From NCBI GenBank assembly GCA_029266415.1, contig JAQSWW010000030.1, forward strand, positions 1-41,859: 41,859 nt of DNA. Direction: 5' to 3'. The stretch is from Actinomycetospora sp. (GTDB taxonomy: Bacteria > Actinomycetota > Actinomycetes > Mycobacteriales > Pseudonocardiaceae). The notes under the pieces are model-generated. The model did no database searches. It was not told where the DNA came from and worked only from the letters and a program-made list of their open reading frames with translations. Both the position numbers and the translations under genes were made by a program. Positions 5,990 through 13,276 of the stretch are shown in pieces. Each line of letters begins with the position of its first letter. The first letter of the stretch is position 1.

Positions 5990-8779
5990 CTAGATCACCA
6001 CCCCCGCCGCGAGGATCGCGGTGACGACGAGGACGACGACGAGGTCGGCGCGGCCCGGGCGTTGGTCGGGGCCCGCGACGGCGCCCGGGCCCCCGCGCGC
6101 GGTGATCGCCTCGCCCGTCTCGGCGGCGCGGCGGGTGGCCATGGCGCAGGCGAGCATCGCGGTGCGCACGCCCAGGCGCACCTGCTCGCGGAACGGGGTC
6201 ACCGCGCGGCCCACGGGGCGGCGCTGGCCGAGCAGGAGCCACGACGTGCGCCCCTCGGCGAGCAGCAGCGGGACCAGGCGCAGGCCCAGCACGATCGCCG
6301 TCGCGGGCGTCGCGGGCGGCACGCGCAGGCGCCGTCCGACCCGCACCAGGCGCTCGAGCAGCGGCGGGAACGCGCCGAGCGGGGTCGTCGCGATCAGCAG
6401 GGCCGCGCCGAGCAGGGACACGAGGGTCGTGGCGAGGAAGAGCACCACGCGCTCCAGCCCGCCGATGCTCAGCTCGTAGCCGAACACCTCGACCAGCGGC
6501 GGGCGGGTGGAGAGCGTCGAGAACACGATCGCCGGCGCCCACAGCAGCAGCCACTTGGGCGGGCGGGGCACCGCGCCGCGCGGCAGCCGCGCCGCCACGG
6601 CCCCGACGAGCAGCACCGCCACGGCGGCGGCGAGCGTGGGCCACGCGGGGTCGATCGCCAGCGCGGCGGCCGTCGCGACCAGCGCCGCGATCTTCGTGCC
6701 CGCCCACACGCGGTGCAGCGGCGACGGGCCGGGCAGCGTGCGCACGGCGCCCACCGCGCCGCGGGGCCGGCGCTCCCGCTCCCCGGTCTCCGCCGCCGAC
6801 GCCCCCACGATCTCCGGCGGCCCGTGCACGGTGCCCTCGTCGACGTGCAGGACGGCGTCGCCGAGGTCGTCCAGCGGCGCGGTGTCGTGGGTGACGACGA
6901 CCAGCGTGGTGCCCGCGGCGCGCGCGGCGCGCAGGGCGTCGCGCACGGCGGCGGCGGCCTCGGTGTCGAGCCCAGCGAGCGGCTCGTCGAGCACCAGCAC
7001 CCGCGGCCCCGCGCCCAGCAGGCCCGCGAGCAGGACGCGGCGCTGCTCGCCGCCGCTGAGCTCGTCGACGGGCCGGTCGCGGTAGATCGCGGGGTCGAGG
7101 CCGAGCGCGGCGAGGGTCGCGTCGGCGGTGCGCGGCCCGATGCCGGCGGCGTCCTCGACCTCCTCGCCCACCGTGGGGCGCAGCAGCGCGGGGCGGGCGT
7201 GCTGGACCGCGAGCAGCGCGCCGTCGCGGCCGTTGCGCAGCGGGGCGCCGTCGAGGGTCGCGGTGCCCCGGGCGGGGGCGGCGAGCCCGGCGAGCAGCCA
7301 GGCGAGGCTGGTCTTGCCCGCGCCGTTCGGCCCGGTCACGAGGATCGTGCGCCCGGGCGGGATGTCGAGGTCGACCCCGCTGAGCACCGGGCGGCGCCAC
7401 GGGGTGCCCGCGTCGTGGACGACGTCGACCCCGCGCAGGCGCAGCGTGCCGCCCGCCGCCGGGCGGGGCGGACCCCACGGCGCGTGCCGGACCTCGCGGC
7501 CGCCCTCGGCGCCGGGCAGCGCCAGCGTCGTGTCGGTCTCGCCGGGGTCGTGGTGGGTGATGTGCAGGACCGCGACGCCGTCGGCGTGGGCGAGGCTGCG
7601 CAGGAGGTCGGTGACCTCGGTGCGCCCCTCGGGGTCGAGCATCGCGGTGCTCTCGTCGCTGATCATCACCGCGGGCCGGCGCGCGAGCAGGGCCGCGACC
7701 GCCAGGCGCTGCAGCTCGCCTCCCGAGAGCGTCGCGGTGTCGCGGTCGCCGGTGCGGTCGAGCCCGACGCGGGCGAGCAGCTCGTCGACGGGCACGGGGT
7801 GCCCGGGCGGCAGGCCCCAGCGCAGGTCGTCGGCGACGCGCACGCCGAGCACCTGGCTGTCGGGGCGCTGGAACACCATGGCGGTGCCGCCGACGAGGCC
7901 GAGCCCCGCGTCGCCGGGGCGCTCGACGGTGCCCCCGGCGGGCGCGCGCCCGGCCACCACCCGCGCGAGCGTCGACTTCCCGGCCCCGTTCGGCCCCGTC
8001 ACGGCCACGAACCGGCCGGCGTCGAGGTCGAGGTCCACGGGCGGGCCCGAGGGCAGGGTGACCCCCCGCAGGTGCAGCGGCAGCGGGGCGACGGCCTGGC
8101 CGGTGCGCCCGACCGGCAGGCGCCCGGCGAGGTCGGTGGGCAGGAGGCGTTGCACCGTGCGCAGCGGCCGGCGGAGCACCAGCGCGGTGACGGCCACCCC
8201 GACCAGCGTCCCGACCACCGCCAGCGCCGGGATCGACACCCACCAGTACTCGGTGACGAGCAGCACCGCGCGGTCGCCGGCGGCCACGACGGCATCCGGG
8301 ACGCCCGCGGAGCGCAGCACCCGGGACAGGCCGCCCCACGACGTGCGCAGCTGGTCGAGCACCAGCTCCCGGTAGGCGGCGAGGACGGCGAGCACGGCGG
8401 TCGCGGCCAGCGAGGTCGGCACGGCGAGGACCACGACGCCGGTGAGTGCCGTGCGCAGCGTCGCCCAGCCGCGCCGTGCGCCCACGCCGACCAGGCAGCC
8501 CAGCGACGCCGCCGACGCCGCGCCGCCCGCCGGACCCACGCCGCCGACGAGGAAGGCCACGACGACGGCGACGAGCACCCCGATCGGCCCCGCGCGTCCG
8601 GGTCGGCGCAGGGCGAGCACGGCGGCGGGGAAGGCGGCGATCACGGTACCGATCGGGCCGACCGGGAAGAGCCGCGTCAGCACGCAGACGACAGCCACGA
8701 GGTCGCCGAGGGCCGCGGCCTCCGCGAGCTCGACCGCGTCGAGGGGCCGGCGGGGGGACGACCGGCGGAATCGCCGCAC
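5990..8779 (-). CDS. Single-chain ECF transporter: membrane S-like domain + two CbiO ATPases + CbiQ T-component
   Basis: A 929-residue protein that joins all modules of an energy-coupling-factor importer. Residues 1-225 are polytopic and resemble a DUF2232/YkoE-like substrate-binding region. The first ATPase follows (Walker A GPNGAGKST near 260, LSGGE near 349, HITHHDP), then a second (GPNGAGKTS near 480, LSGGEQRR near 572, LVLDEPLAGLD, VVTHDT). A CbiQ-type transmembrane domain runs from about 690 to the end. Position amid cob genes suggests cobalt or a cobalamin-related substrate, but ECF substrates vary and this is inference. The GTG at 8779 is preferred over a more upstream ATG, which would include the divergent promoter and charged non-conserved sequence. 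Confidence 0.88.
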   Translation of the reverse strand: MRRFRRSSPRRPLDAVELAEAAALGDLVAVVCVLTRLFPVGPIGTVIAAFPAAVLALRRPGRAGPIGVLVAVVVAFLVGGVGPAGGAASAASLGCLVGVGARRGWATLRTALTGVVVLAVPTSLAATAVLAVLAAYRELVLDQLRTSWGGLSRVLRSAGVPDAVVAAGDRAVLLVTEYWWVSIPALAVVGTLVGVAVTALVLRRPLRTVQRLLPTDLAGRLPVGRTGQAVAPLPLHLRGVTLPSGPPVDLDLDAGRFVAVTGPNGAGKSTLARVVAGRAPAGGTVERPGDAGLGLVGGTAMVFQRPDSQVLGVRVADDLRWGLPPGHPVPVDELLARVGLDRTGDRDTATLSGGELQRLAVAALLARRPAVMISDESTAMLDPEGRTEVTDLLRSLAHADGVAVLHITHHDPGETDTTLALPGAEGGREVRHAPWGPPRPAAGGTLRLRGVDVVHDAGTPWRRPVLSGVDLDIPPGRTILVTGPNGAGKTSLAWLLAGLAAPARGTATLDGAPLRNGRDGALLAVQHARPALLRPTVGEEVEDAAGIGPRTADATLAALGLDPAIYRDRPVDELSGGEQRRVLLAGLLGAGPRVLVLDEPLAGLDTEAAAAVRDALRAARAAGTTLVVVTHDTAPLDDLGDAVLHVDEGTVHGPPEIVGASAAETGERERRPRGAVGAVRTLPGPSPLHRVWAGTKIAALVATAAALAIDPAWPTLAAAVAVLLVGAVAARLPRGAVPRPPKWLLLWAPAIVFSTLSTRPPLVEVFGYELSIGGLERVVLFLATTLVSLLGAALLIATTPLGAFPPLLERLVRVGRRLRVPPATPATAIVLGLRLVPLLLAEGRTSWLLLGQRRPVGRAVTPFREQVRLGVRTAMLACAMATRRAAETGEAITARGGPGAVAGPDQRPGRADLVVVLVVTAILAAGVVI

Positions 8780-8785
8780 GGTCCG

Positions 8786-8791
8786 AGTATG
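8786..8791 (-). promoter_or_regulatory. Possible -10 box (CATACT) of ECF transporter gene, leaderless
   Basis: On the minus strand CATACT lies seven bases before the GTG at 8779, the right distance for transcription to begin at or very near the start codon. No ribosome-binding site precedes that GTG. Leaderless GTG/ATG messages are common in actinobacteria. No good -35 hexamer is visible at 16-18 bp, so this is tentative. Confidence 0.35.
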
Positions 8792-8816
8792 CCCGGCCCC
8801 AAACCCCGACCGTGCG

Positions 8817-8853
8817 TTGACACTGACGAAAGCAAGCACTAACGTAAGCACTA
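8817..8853 (+). promoter_or_regulatory. Promoter and direct-repeat operator of the glyoxalase gene
   Basis: A consensus -35 TTGACA (8817-8822) and a -10 TAACGT (8840-8845) are separated by exactly 17 bp, 32 bp before the ATG at 8877. An exact 8-bp direct repeat, AAGCACTA at 8834-8841 and 8846-8853, separated by ACGT, covers the -10 box and the start region. This could be an operator for an unknown repressor; the promoter is better supported than the operator. Confidence 0.65.
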
Positions 8854-8876
8854 CCGAACAGACCGAGGAGGTCACC

Positions 8877-9233
8877 ATGGGCCAGCCCGTCGCGTACTTC
8901 GAGATCACCAGCACGTCGCCCGAGAAGATCCGGGACTTCTACAGCTCCCTCTTCGGGTGGGCGATCGAGCCCGACCCGACGATGGAGGGCTACGCGATGG
9001 TCGACACCGGCGCCGGCCCGGACGCCGTCGCCGGCGGGATCGGGTCGTCGCAGGCGCCCGGCGACACCGGGGTCAAGATCTACGTGCGGGTCGACGACCT
9101 GGAGGGCCAGCTCACCCGGGCCGGCGAGCTGGGCGCCGACACCCTCGCCCCGCCGATGGAGCTGCCCGGGGGCTACGGGCGCATCGCCGTCGTCGCCGAC
9201 CCCGACGGCAACCCCGTCGGCCTCTGGGCATGA
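8877..9233 (+). CDS. VOC-family (glyoxalase/bleomycin resistance-like) protein
   Basis: A 118-residue single-module vicinal-oxygen-chelate protein: PVAYFEITSTSPEKIRDFYSSLFGW, then MVDTGAG, VRVDDLEGQLTRAGELGA and VVADPDGNPVGLW, all usual landmarks. The paired beta-alpha-beta-beta-beta units normally bind a metal; the first metal ligand position (FE in YFEIT) is compatible, but the substrate is unknown. GAGGAGGT at about 8866 is a strong ribosome site for the ATG at 8877. It is preceded by a near-consensus promoter and probably forms a small unit with the next two genes. Confidence 0.88.
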   Translation: MGQPVAYFEITSTSPEKIRDFYSSLFGWAIEPDPTMEGYAMVDTGAGPDAVAGGIGSSQAPGDTGVKIYVRVDDLEGQLTRAGELGADTLAPPMELPGGYGRIAVVADPDGNPVGLWA

Positions 9234-9346
9234 CTGCTGGAGTCTCAGGGCGCCGCGTCCTCGTCGCGCTCTGGGGCGCGGCGCTCGAGAGTGCCCGCCG
9301 GCTCGTCCCGACCCGCCCCTGCACCGACCCCTGCCGAGGAGCTCCC

Positions 9347-9637
9347 GTGTCCCGTGTCCTGTTCCAGGTCGTCCACTTCCCCAAGCCCGAGCACCGCGAC
9401 GACATGATCGCGGCGATGGACGTCATCCGTGAGAAGTCGGCCCACATCGAGGGGCTCGACGAGATCGGCGCGTTCGAGGAGCCCGACGGGTCGCGCATCG
9501 TCGCCATCTCGGTGTGGGCGTCGCCCGAGGCCATGCAGGCCGGCATGGGCGAGCTGTTCGCCTCGGTCGGCGACCTCCCGCTCGACCAGTGGGAGACCCG
9601 CCCCTACGAGTCCGCGACGCTCTCCCAGGTCGCCTGA
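9347..9637 (+). CDS. Antibiotic biosynthesis monooxygenase (ABM)-like dimeric alpha/beta-barrel protein
   Basis: A 96-residue protein beginning SRVLFQVVHFPKPEHRDDMIAAM and continuing EKSAHIEGLDEIGAFEEPDGSRIVAISVWASPEAM, the strand-helix order of the ABM/EthD ferredoxin-like fold. Such proteins dimerise and act as cofactor-free oxygenases, heme-degrading enzymes or simply stress proteins; no diagnostic catalytic residue distinguishes these. The GTG at 9347 follows GAGGAGCTCCC, a good ribosome site. A 113-bp spacer separates it from the VOC gene. Confidence 0.78.
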   Translation: MSRVLFQVVHFPKPEHRDDMIAAMDVIREKSAHIEGLDEIGAFEEPDGSRIVAISVWASPEAMQAGMGELFASVGDLPLDQWETRPYESATLSQVA

Positions 9638-9649
9638 CACGATCGCCGC

Positions 9650-9838
9650 GTGGCGGACGAGCAGTGGTTGTGCCTGGGCGGACGGCAGCACGCGTGGGTG
9701 GTCACCGGCTGGGACACCGGCAACGAGTCGATGGCCGCGTACGAGCTGTTCTGCCCGACGTGCGGGCGCCTGGTGGGGCGGGACCGGCCGGACGAGCCGT
9801 GGAGCTGGGTGCCGCTCGAGGGCGACGCTCAGCCGTAG
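9650..9838 (+). CDS. Small CPTCG-containing protein
   Basis: A possible 62-residue protein starting at GTG 9650, twelve bases after the preceding stop, and ending ten bases inside the 3' end of cobIJ on the other strand. It contains FCPTCGRLV, a zinc-knuckle-like CxxC, plus several Trp residues; the third Cys is in the N-terminal WLCLGG. I do not recognise a family. Support is modest: good length for the gap, low-complexity-free sequence, co-direction and close spacing. Confidence 0.5.
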   Translation: MADEQWLCLGGRQHAWVVTGWDTGNESMAAYELFCPTCGRLVGRDRPDEPWSWVPLEGDAQP

Positions 9839-11319
9839 CGGCGCGGCGTGTAGACGACGCCCGGTGCCGGCCAGCGCGACGTCGACGCGCCGACGATGAG
9901 CAGGGTGCGCATGTCCACCTCGGACGCGACGAGGTCGGCCAGGCGCACCACGCGCACCGACTCCTCCGGCCCGTCGACGTCGCGCCCGACCACCACCGGC
10001 GTCGACGGGTCGCGGTACTTCAGCAGCACCTCGCGGGCCGCCTCGACCTGCCAGGTCCGCGACCGCGACGCCGGGTTGTAGATCGCGAGCGCCATGTCGG
10101 CGTCGGCCACGGCGGCCAGCCGGCGCTCGACGACGTCCCACGGCTTGAGCCGGTCGGACAGCGAGATCATCGCGTAGTCGTGGCCCAGCGGGGCGCCGAC
10201 GCGGGCGGCCACCGCCTGGGCCGCCGACACCCCGGGGACGACGTGCACGGCGACGTCGGGGTAGTCGGCGGCCGCGACCTCGACCACCGCCGACGCCATC
10301 GCGAACACCCCGGGGTCGCCCGAGGACACGACGGCGACCCGGCGCCCGGAGCGCGCCAGGTCCAGGGCGAACGCCGCCCGCTCGGACTCGACCTTGTTGT
10401 CCGAGGCGTGCACCCGCTGGCGCGGGTTCGGGGGCACGCGCGCGGTGTAGGTGGCGTAGCCGACGACGTCGTCGGCCACGGCCAGCGCGGCCGCGGCCTC
10501 GGGGGTCATCCGGTCCCGCGCGCCGGGGCCGAGGCCGACGACGGTGCCGTCGCCGGTCTCGCGGCCGGCCATCACGGCCGCGGTCTCGGCGCGGGCGGTG
10601 GGCGTCGTGTCGGCGTGCAGGCGCGAGGGCACGACGGCGACCGCGAAGTAGGGCACCGAGTCCGGCTCGACGTCGGCGAGGCGCGCGGTGCGCTGGGCGT
10701 CGCAGGAGGCGCGCTCGACGTAGTGCGCCTCGTCGAGCCGACCCGAGGTGGCGAGCGCAGCGCGGACCCCGGTGAACGTGCGGCCGAGCTTCATCACCGC
10801 GGCCGCGTCGGTCTGCGCGAGGCGGGCGGCCAGCTCGTCGGGGGGCAGGGTGCCGGGCAGGACCGTCAGCACCTCGTCGCGCTCCACCAGCGGGCGGCCC
10901 AGCGCGGCGGCGGCCGCGGACACCGAGGTCACGCCGGGGACGACCTCGGTGGGGTAGCGGTCGGCGAGGCGCTTGTGCAGGTGCATGTAGGAGCCGTAGA
11001 AGAACGGGTCGCCCTCGGCGATCACCACGACGTCGCGCCCGGCGTCGAGGTGCGCGGCCAGGCGCGCGGCGGCGTCGGCGTAGAAGGCGTCGAGGCGGCC
11101 CTGGTAGTCGTCGGTGGCCTCCGTGGTCACCGGGTAGGTCAGCTGCTCCTCGACCTGCGTGCCGAGGTACTGGGCGACGACCGCGCGGGCGTTCGAGCGG
11201 CCGTGGCGCGCGCAGTGGTAGGCGACGACGTCGGCGCCGCGCACCAGGTCGACGGCGCGGACCGTCATCAGCGACGGGTCGCCGGGGCCGACCCCGACGC
11301 CGTAGAGGGTGCCGGTCAC
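9829..11319 (-). CDS. cobIJ: Fused precorrin-2 C20-methyltransferase / precorrin-3B C17-methyltransferase, CobIJ
   Basis: A 496-residue bifunctional enzyme, as in mycobacteria. The CobI half begins GTLYGVGVGPGDPSLMTVRA and has VVIAEGDPFFYGSYMHL and EVVPGVTSVSAAAAALGRPL; it methylates precorrin-2 at C20. The CobJ half begins near GDGTVVGLGPGARDRMTPEA and has VVSSGDPGVFAMASAVVEVA and VHVVPGVSAAQAVAARVGAPLGHDYAMISLSD; it catalyses C17 methylation and ring contraction of precorrin-3B. Its GTG at 11319 overlaps the cobH stop by four bases, so it is the last gene of cobG-cobH-cobIJ. Its own stop slightly overlaps the small gene on the opposite strand. Confidence 0.96.
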   Translation of the reverse strand: MTGTLYGVGVGPGDPSLMTVRAVDLVRGADVVAYHCARHGRSNARAVVAQYLGTQVEEQLTYPVTTEATDDYQGRLDAFYADAAARLAAHLDAGRDVVVIAEGDPFFYGSYMHLHKRLADRYPTEVVPGVTSVSAAAAALGRPLVERDEVLTVLPGTLPPDELAARLAQTDAAAVMKLGRTFTGVRAALATSGRLDEAHYVERASCDAQRTARLADVEPDSVPYFAVAVVPSRLHADTTPTARAETAAVMAGRETGDGTVVGLGPGARDRMTPEAAAALAVADDVVGYATYTARVPPNPRQRVHASDNKVESERAAFALDLARSGRRVAVVSSGDPGVFAMASAVVEVAAADYPDVAVHVVPGVSAAQAVAARVGAPLGHDYAMISLSDRLKPWDVVERRLAAVADADMALAIYNPASRSRTWQVEAAREVLLKYRDPSTPVVVGRDVDGPEESVRVVRLADLVASEVDMRTLLIVGASTSRWPAPGVVYTPRRYG

Positions 11320-12014
11320 GCGCGCGAGCCTTGGGTCGAGCTCCGCTGCGCTGCGTCTCCCGCACAGCCGAGCGCGAGGGCGTTCACGGCACCGACCGTC
11401 ATCGCCGACCCGCCGCGCCGGCCGTGGACGACGACGTGCTCGAGCCCGGCCGGGTGCCCGGCGAGCGCCGCCTTCGACTCCATGGCCCCGACGAACCCGA
11501 CGGGCAGGCCGAGCACCACCGCGGGACGCGGGGCGCCCTCCTCGATCATCTCGAGCAGCCGGAACAGCGCGGTGGGCGCGTTGCCGATCGCGACGACGGC
11601 CCGGTCGAGCAGGGGACGCCACAGCTCGAGGGCCGCGGCGCTGCGCGTGGTGCCCAGCGCGGCGGCCCGGGCCGGGACCTCGGGGGCGTTCAGCGTGCAG
11701 ACGACGTCGTTGCCGCCGGGCAGGAAACGCCGCGTGATGCCGCTCGCCACCATCTCGGCGTCGCAGAGCACCGGTGCGCCGGCGCGCAGGGCCTGCCGGG
11801 CGGCGGCGATCGCGCCGGGGGAGACCTCGGTGTCGGCGGCGAGGTCGACCATCCCGCACGAGTGGATCATGCGGACGACGACGTCGTGGGCGTCCTCGGG
11901 CAGGTGGGACAGGTCGGCCTCGTCCCGGATGATCGCGAAGGACCGCCGGTAGATCTCGGGCCCGTCCGCGACGTAGGAGGGGACGGCGGATCGGTGGGTC
12001 GGACCGGCGCTCAC
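11316..12014 (-). CDS. cobH: Precorrin-8X methylmutase, CobH
   Basis: A 232-residue enzyme that moves the C11 methyl of precorrin-8X to C12, giving hydrogenobyrinate. Landmarks are YRRSFAIIRDEADL, VVRMIHSCGMVDL with the catalytic His, LCDAEMVASGI, and VVLGLPVGFVGAMESKAAL. GTG at 12014 overlaps the cobG stop (GTGA). The last residues, GDAAQRSSTQGSRA, do not look like CobH: they are encoded by the 29-nt repeat also present in the P-type ATPase gene, so the C-terminus seems to have been replaced or extended by an inserted repeat. The catalytic core is intact. Confidence 0.95.
   Translation of the reverse strand: MSAGPTHRSAVPSYVADGPEIYRRSFAIIRDEADLSHLPEDAHDVVVRMIHSCGMVDLAADTEVSPGAIAAARQALRAGAPVLCDAEMVASGITRRFLPGGNDVVCTLNAPEVPARAAALGTTRSAAALELWRPLLDRAVVAIGNAPTALFRLLEMIEEGAPRPAVVLGLPVGFVGAMESKAALAGHPAGLEHVVVHGRRGGSAMTVGAVNALALGCAGDAAQRSSTQGSRA
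11333..11361 (-). repeat. 29-nt coding repeat at the 3' end of cobH
   Basis: On the minus strand the 29 nt begin GGGAGACGCAGCG and end GCGGAGCTCGACCC. The copy at 35660-35688 on the plus strand matches at 27 of 29 positions and is read in the same frame, giving GDAAQRSST here and GDAATRSST there. A weaker copy lies in the SDR at 1622-1649. Confidence 0.75.
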
Positions 12015-13147
12015 GGGGTCACCCTCCCTGCTCGGACGATCGTGCGGTAGGTGCCGTCCGGCGTGCCCTCGACCACGGCCACCGGACCGGCCGGCGTGCC
12101 ACAGGCGCGCGAGCAGCCGACCCAGTGCGCGGGCAGCAGCCCGCCGGCGCGCCCGGCGGCCACGGCGCGCGCGAGGTCGCCGCGGACGTCGGTGTGCGAG
12201 CGGGCGCAGCGCGGCGCGCCGACGCAGGCCGAGAGCGTCGACCACGGCGACGGCCCGGTCTCGACCAGGCCGTCGAGGCGCGCGAGCGCGGCGTCGGTGT
12301 CGGCGAGGTCGCGCAGCACGACCGTGCGCCAGGGAGTCACGCGCAGGACGGCGCCGGCGTCGGCGAGGTCGGCGAGCACCGCGGCGGTGGCGGTGTCGAT
12401 CTCGCCGAGCCGGGGGGTGACCTCGCGGGTCGCGGCGCCGGCGCCTACTGGCCGGTATCGCTCGCTCAACGAGCGATACCGCCCAGTAACCCGGCTCAGC
12501 ACCCGGTCGGCGCCCACCTCGGCCACGCGCCAGGCGCCGTCGCGGACCTCGAGGAAGGCCTCGATCGCGGCGAGGGCGAGGGCGGCGGGGTCGTCGCTCG
12601 CGCGATCGGTCGGGGTGTCCGCGAGCGTGAGCCGCCCGCCGGCCACCGTGACGTCGGCGCCGAGACCTGCGACGTCGCCCGTGCCGTCGTCGAGGGCGAC
12701 CAGCAGGCGCCCGGGGACGTCGGTGCGCCCGCGCAGGGCGCCGGCCAGGGTCGCCGCGGCGGCGTCGAGCAGGCCCGAGGGGGAGGCGACGACGCTGCAG
12801 GGCAGGTCGCGGCCCTGCGCGTCGAGGAGCGGCGCCGGCCCGGACGAGAGTGCCCGCAGCTCCTCGGCGAGGGCGTCCGCGGCGTCGGCGGTGAGGCCGC
12901 GGACCTGCAGCGATCCGCGCGAGGTGATCTCCAGCGGCGACCCGCCGGTCGTCGCGGCCCGCGACAGCGCTCGCAGCTCGTCCGCCCCCACCGCTCCGCC
13001 GACGGGCCGGAAGCGGGCGAGCGCCCCGTCCGCCGCGTCGTGGCGTCGCCAGGCGCCCGGGCAGGCGTCGGGGACGGTGCGCACCGCCGACACCGCCGTA
13101 CGCTGGCGGGCGCCGTCGTGGCGGTGGTCGGCGGGCATCGTCGTCAC
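12011..13147 (-). CDS. cobG: Precorrin-3B synthase (FeS/siroheme-type mono-oxygenase), CobG
   Basis: A 378-residue member of the nitrite/sulfite-reductase-like family that hydroxylates precorrin-3A at C20 using O2, the committing step of the oxygen-dependent route. It shows GSLQVRGL in the first ferredoxin-like half and a Cys cluster, CVGAPRCARSHTDVR and HWVGCSRACGTP, that would bind a [4Fe-4S] centre. Residues about 220-234 (VTGRYRSLSERYRPVG) are encoded by a palindrome and are not expected in the family. The ATG at 13147 is the first of two close candidates (the other at 13138). First gene of cobG-cobH-cobIJ. Confidence 0.93.
   Translation of the reverse strand: MTTMPADHRHDGARQRTAVSAVRTVPDACPGAWRRHDAADGALARFRPVGGAVGADELRALSRAATTGGSPLEITSRGSLQVRGLTADAADALAEELRALSSGPAPLLDAQGRDLPCSVVASPSGLLDAAAATLAGALRGRTDVPGRLLVALDDGTGDVAGLGADVTVAGGRLTLADTPTDRASDDPAALALAAIEAFLEVRDGAWRVAEVGADRVLSRVTGRYRSLSERYRPVGAGAATREVTPRLGEIDTATAAVLADLADAGAVLRVTPWRTVVLRDLADTDAALARLDGLVETGPSPWSTLSACVGAPRCARSHTDVRGDLARAVAAGRAGGLLPAHWVGCSRACGTPAGPVAVVEGTPDGTYRTIVRAGRVTP
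12446..12488. repeat. In-frame palindrome inside cobG
   Basis: Arms of 19 nt, TACTGGCCGGTATCGCTCG at 12446-12464 and its complement at 12470-12488 with one mismatch, enclose a five-base loop. The element keeps the cobG frame open and adds about 14 residues that do not fit the family. Its lower GC content and symmetry set it apart from the surrounding coding sequence. Confidence 0.85.
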
Positions 13148-13276
13148 ACTATCTAGTCAGATGCTCAGATGTGAGAGCGCCGCGAGCCTCGTCCCGCCCG
13201 GTGCGCCCGTGTCACGATGTCTCATCAGATGATCAGGCGACGACCGTCGCCCGACCACCGATCCCCGGGAGCGCCG
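13148..13276. promoter_or_regulatory. Divergent cobG / cobN control region with repeated CAGATG
   Basis: The region between the divergent starts contains CAGATG at 13158-13163, 13166-13171 and 13226-13231; the last lies in an odd-centred palindrome TCATC-A-GATGA (13223-13233). These could be operator half-sites for a shared regulator. The sequence is too short and lacks the B12-box needed for a cobalamin riboswitch. No clear -35/-10 pair is seen. An ATG at 13217 could extend CobN upstream. Confidence 0.35.

Noticed and set aside
13148-13276. Cobalamin riboswitch before cobN or cobG
   Set aside because: No B12-box-like sequence and too little space for the fold. None is seen before cobL either.
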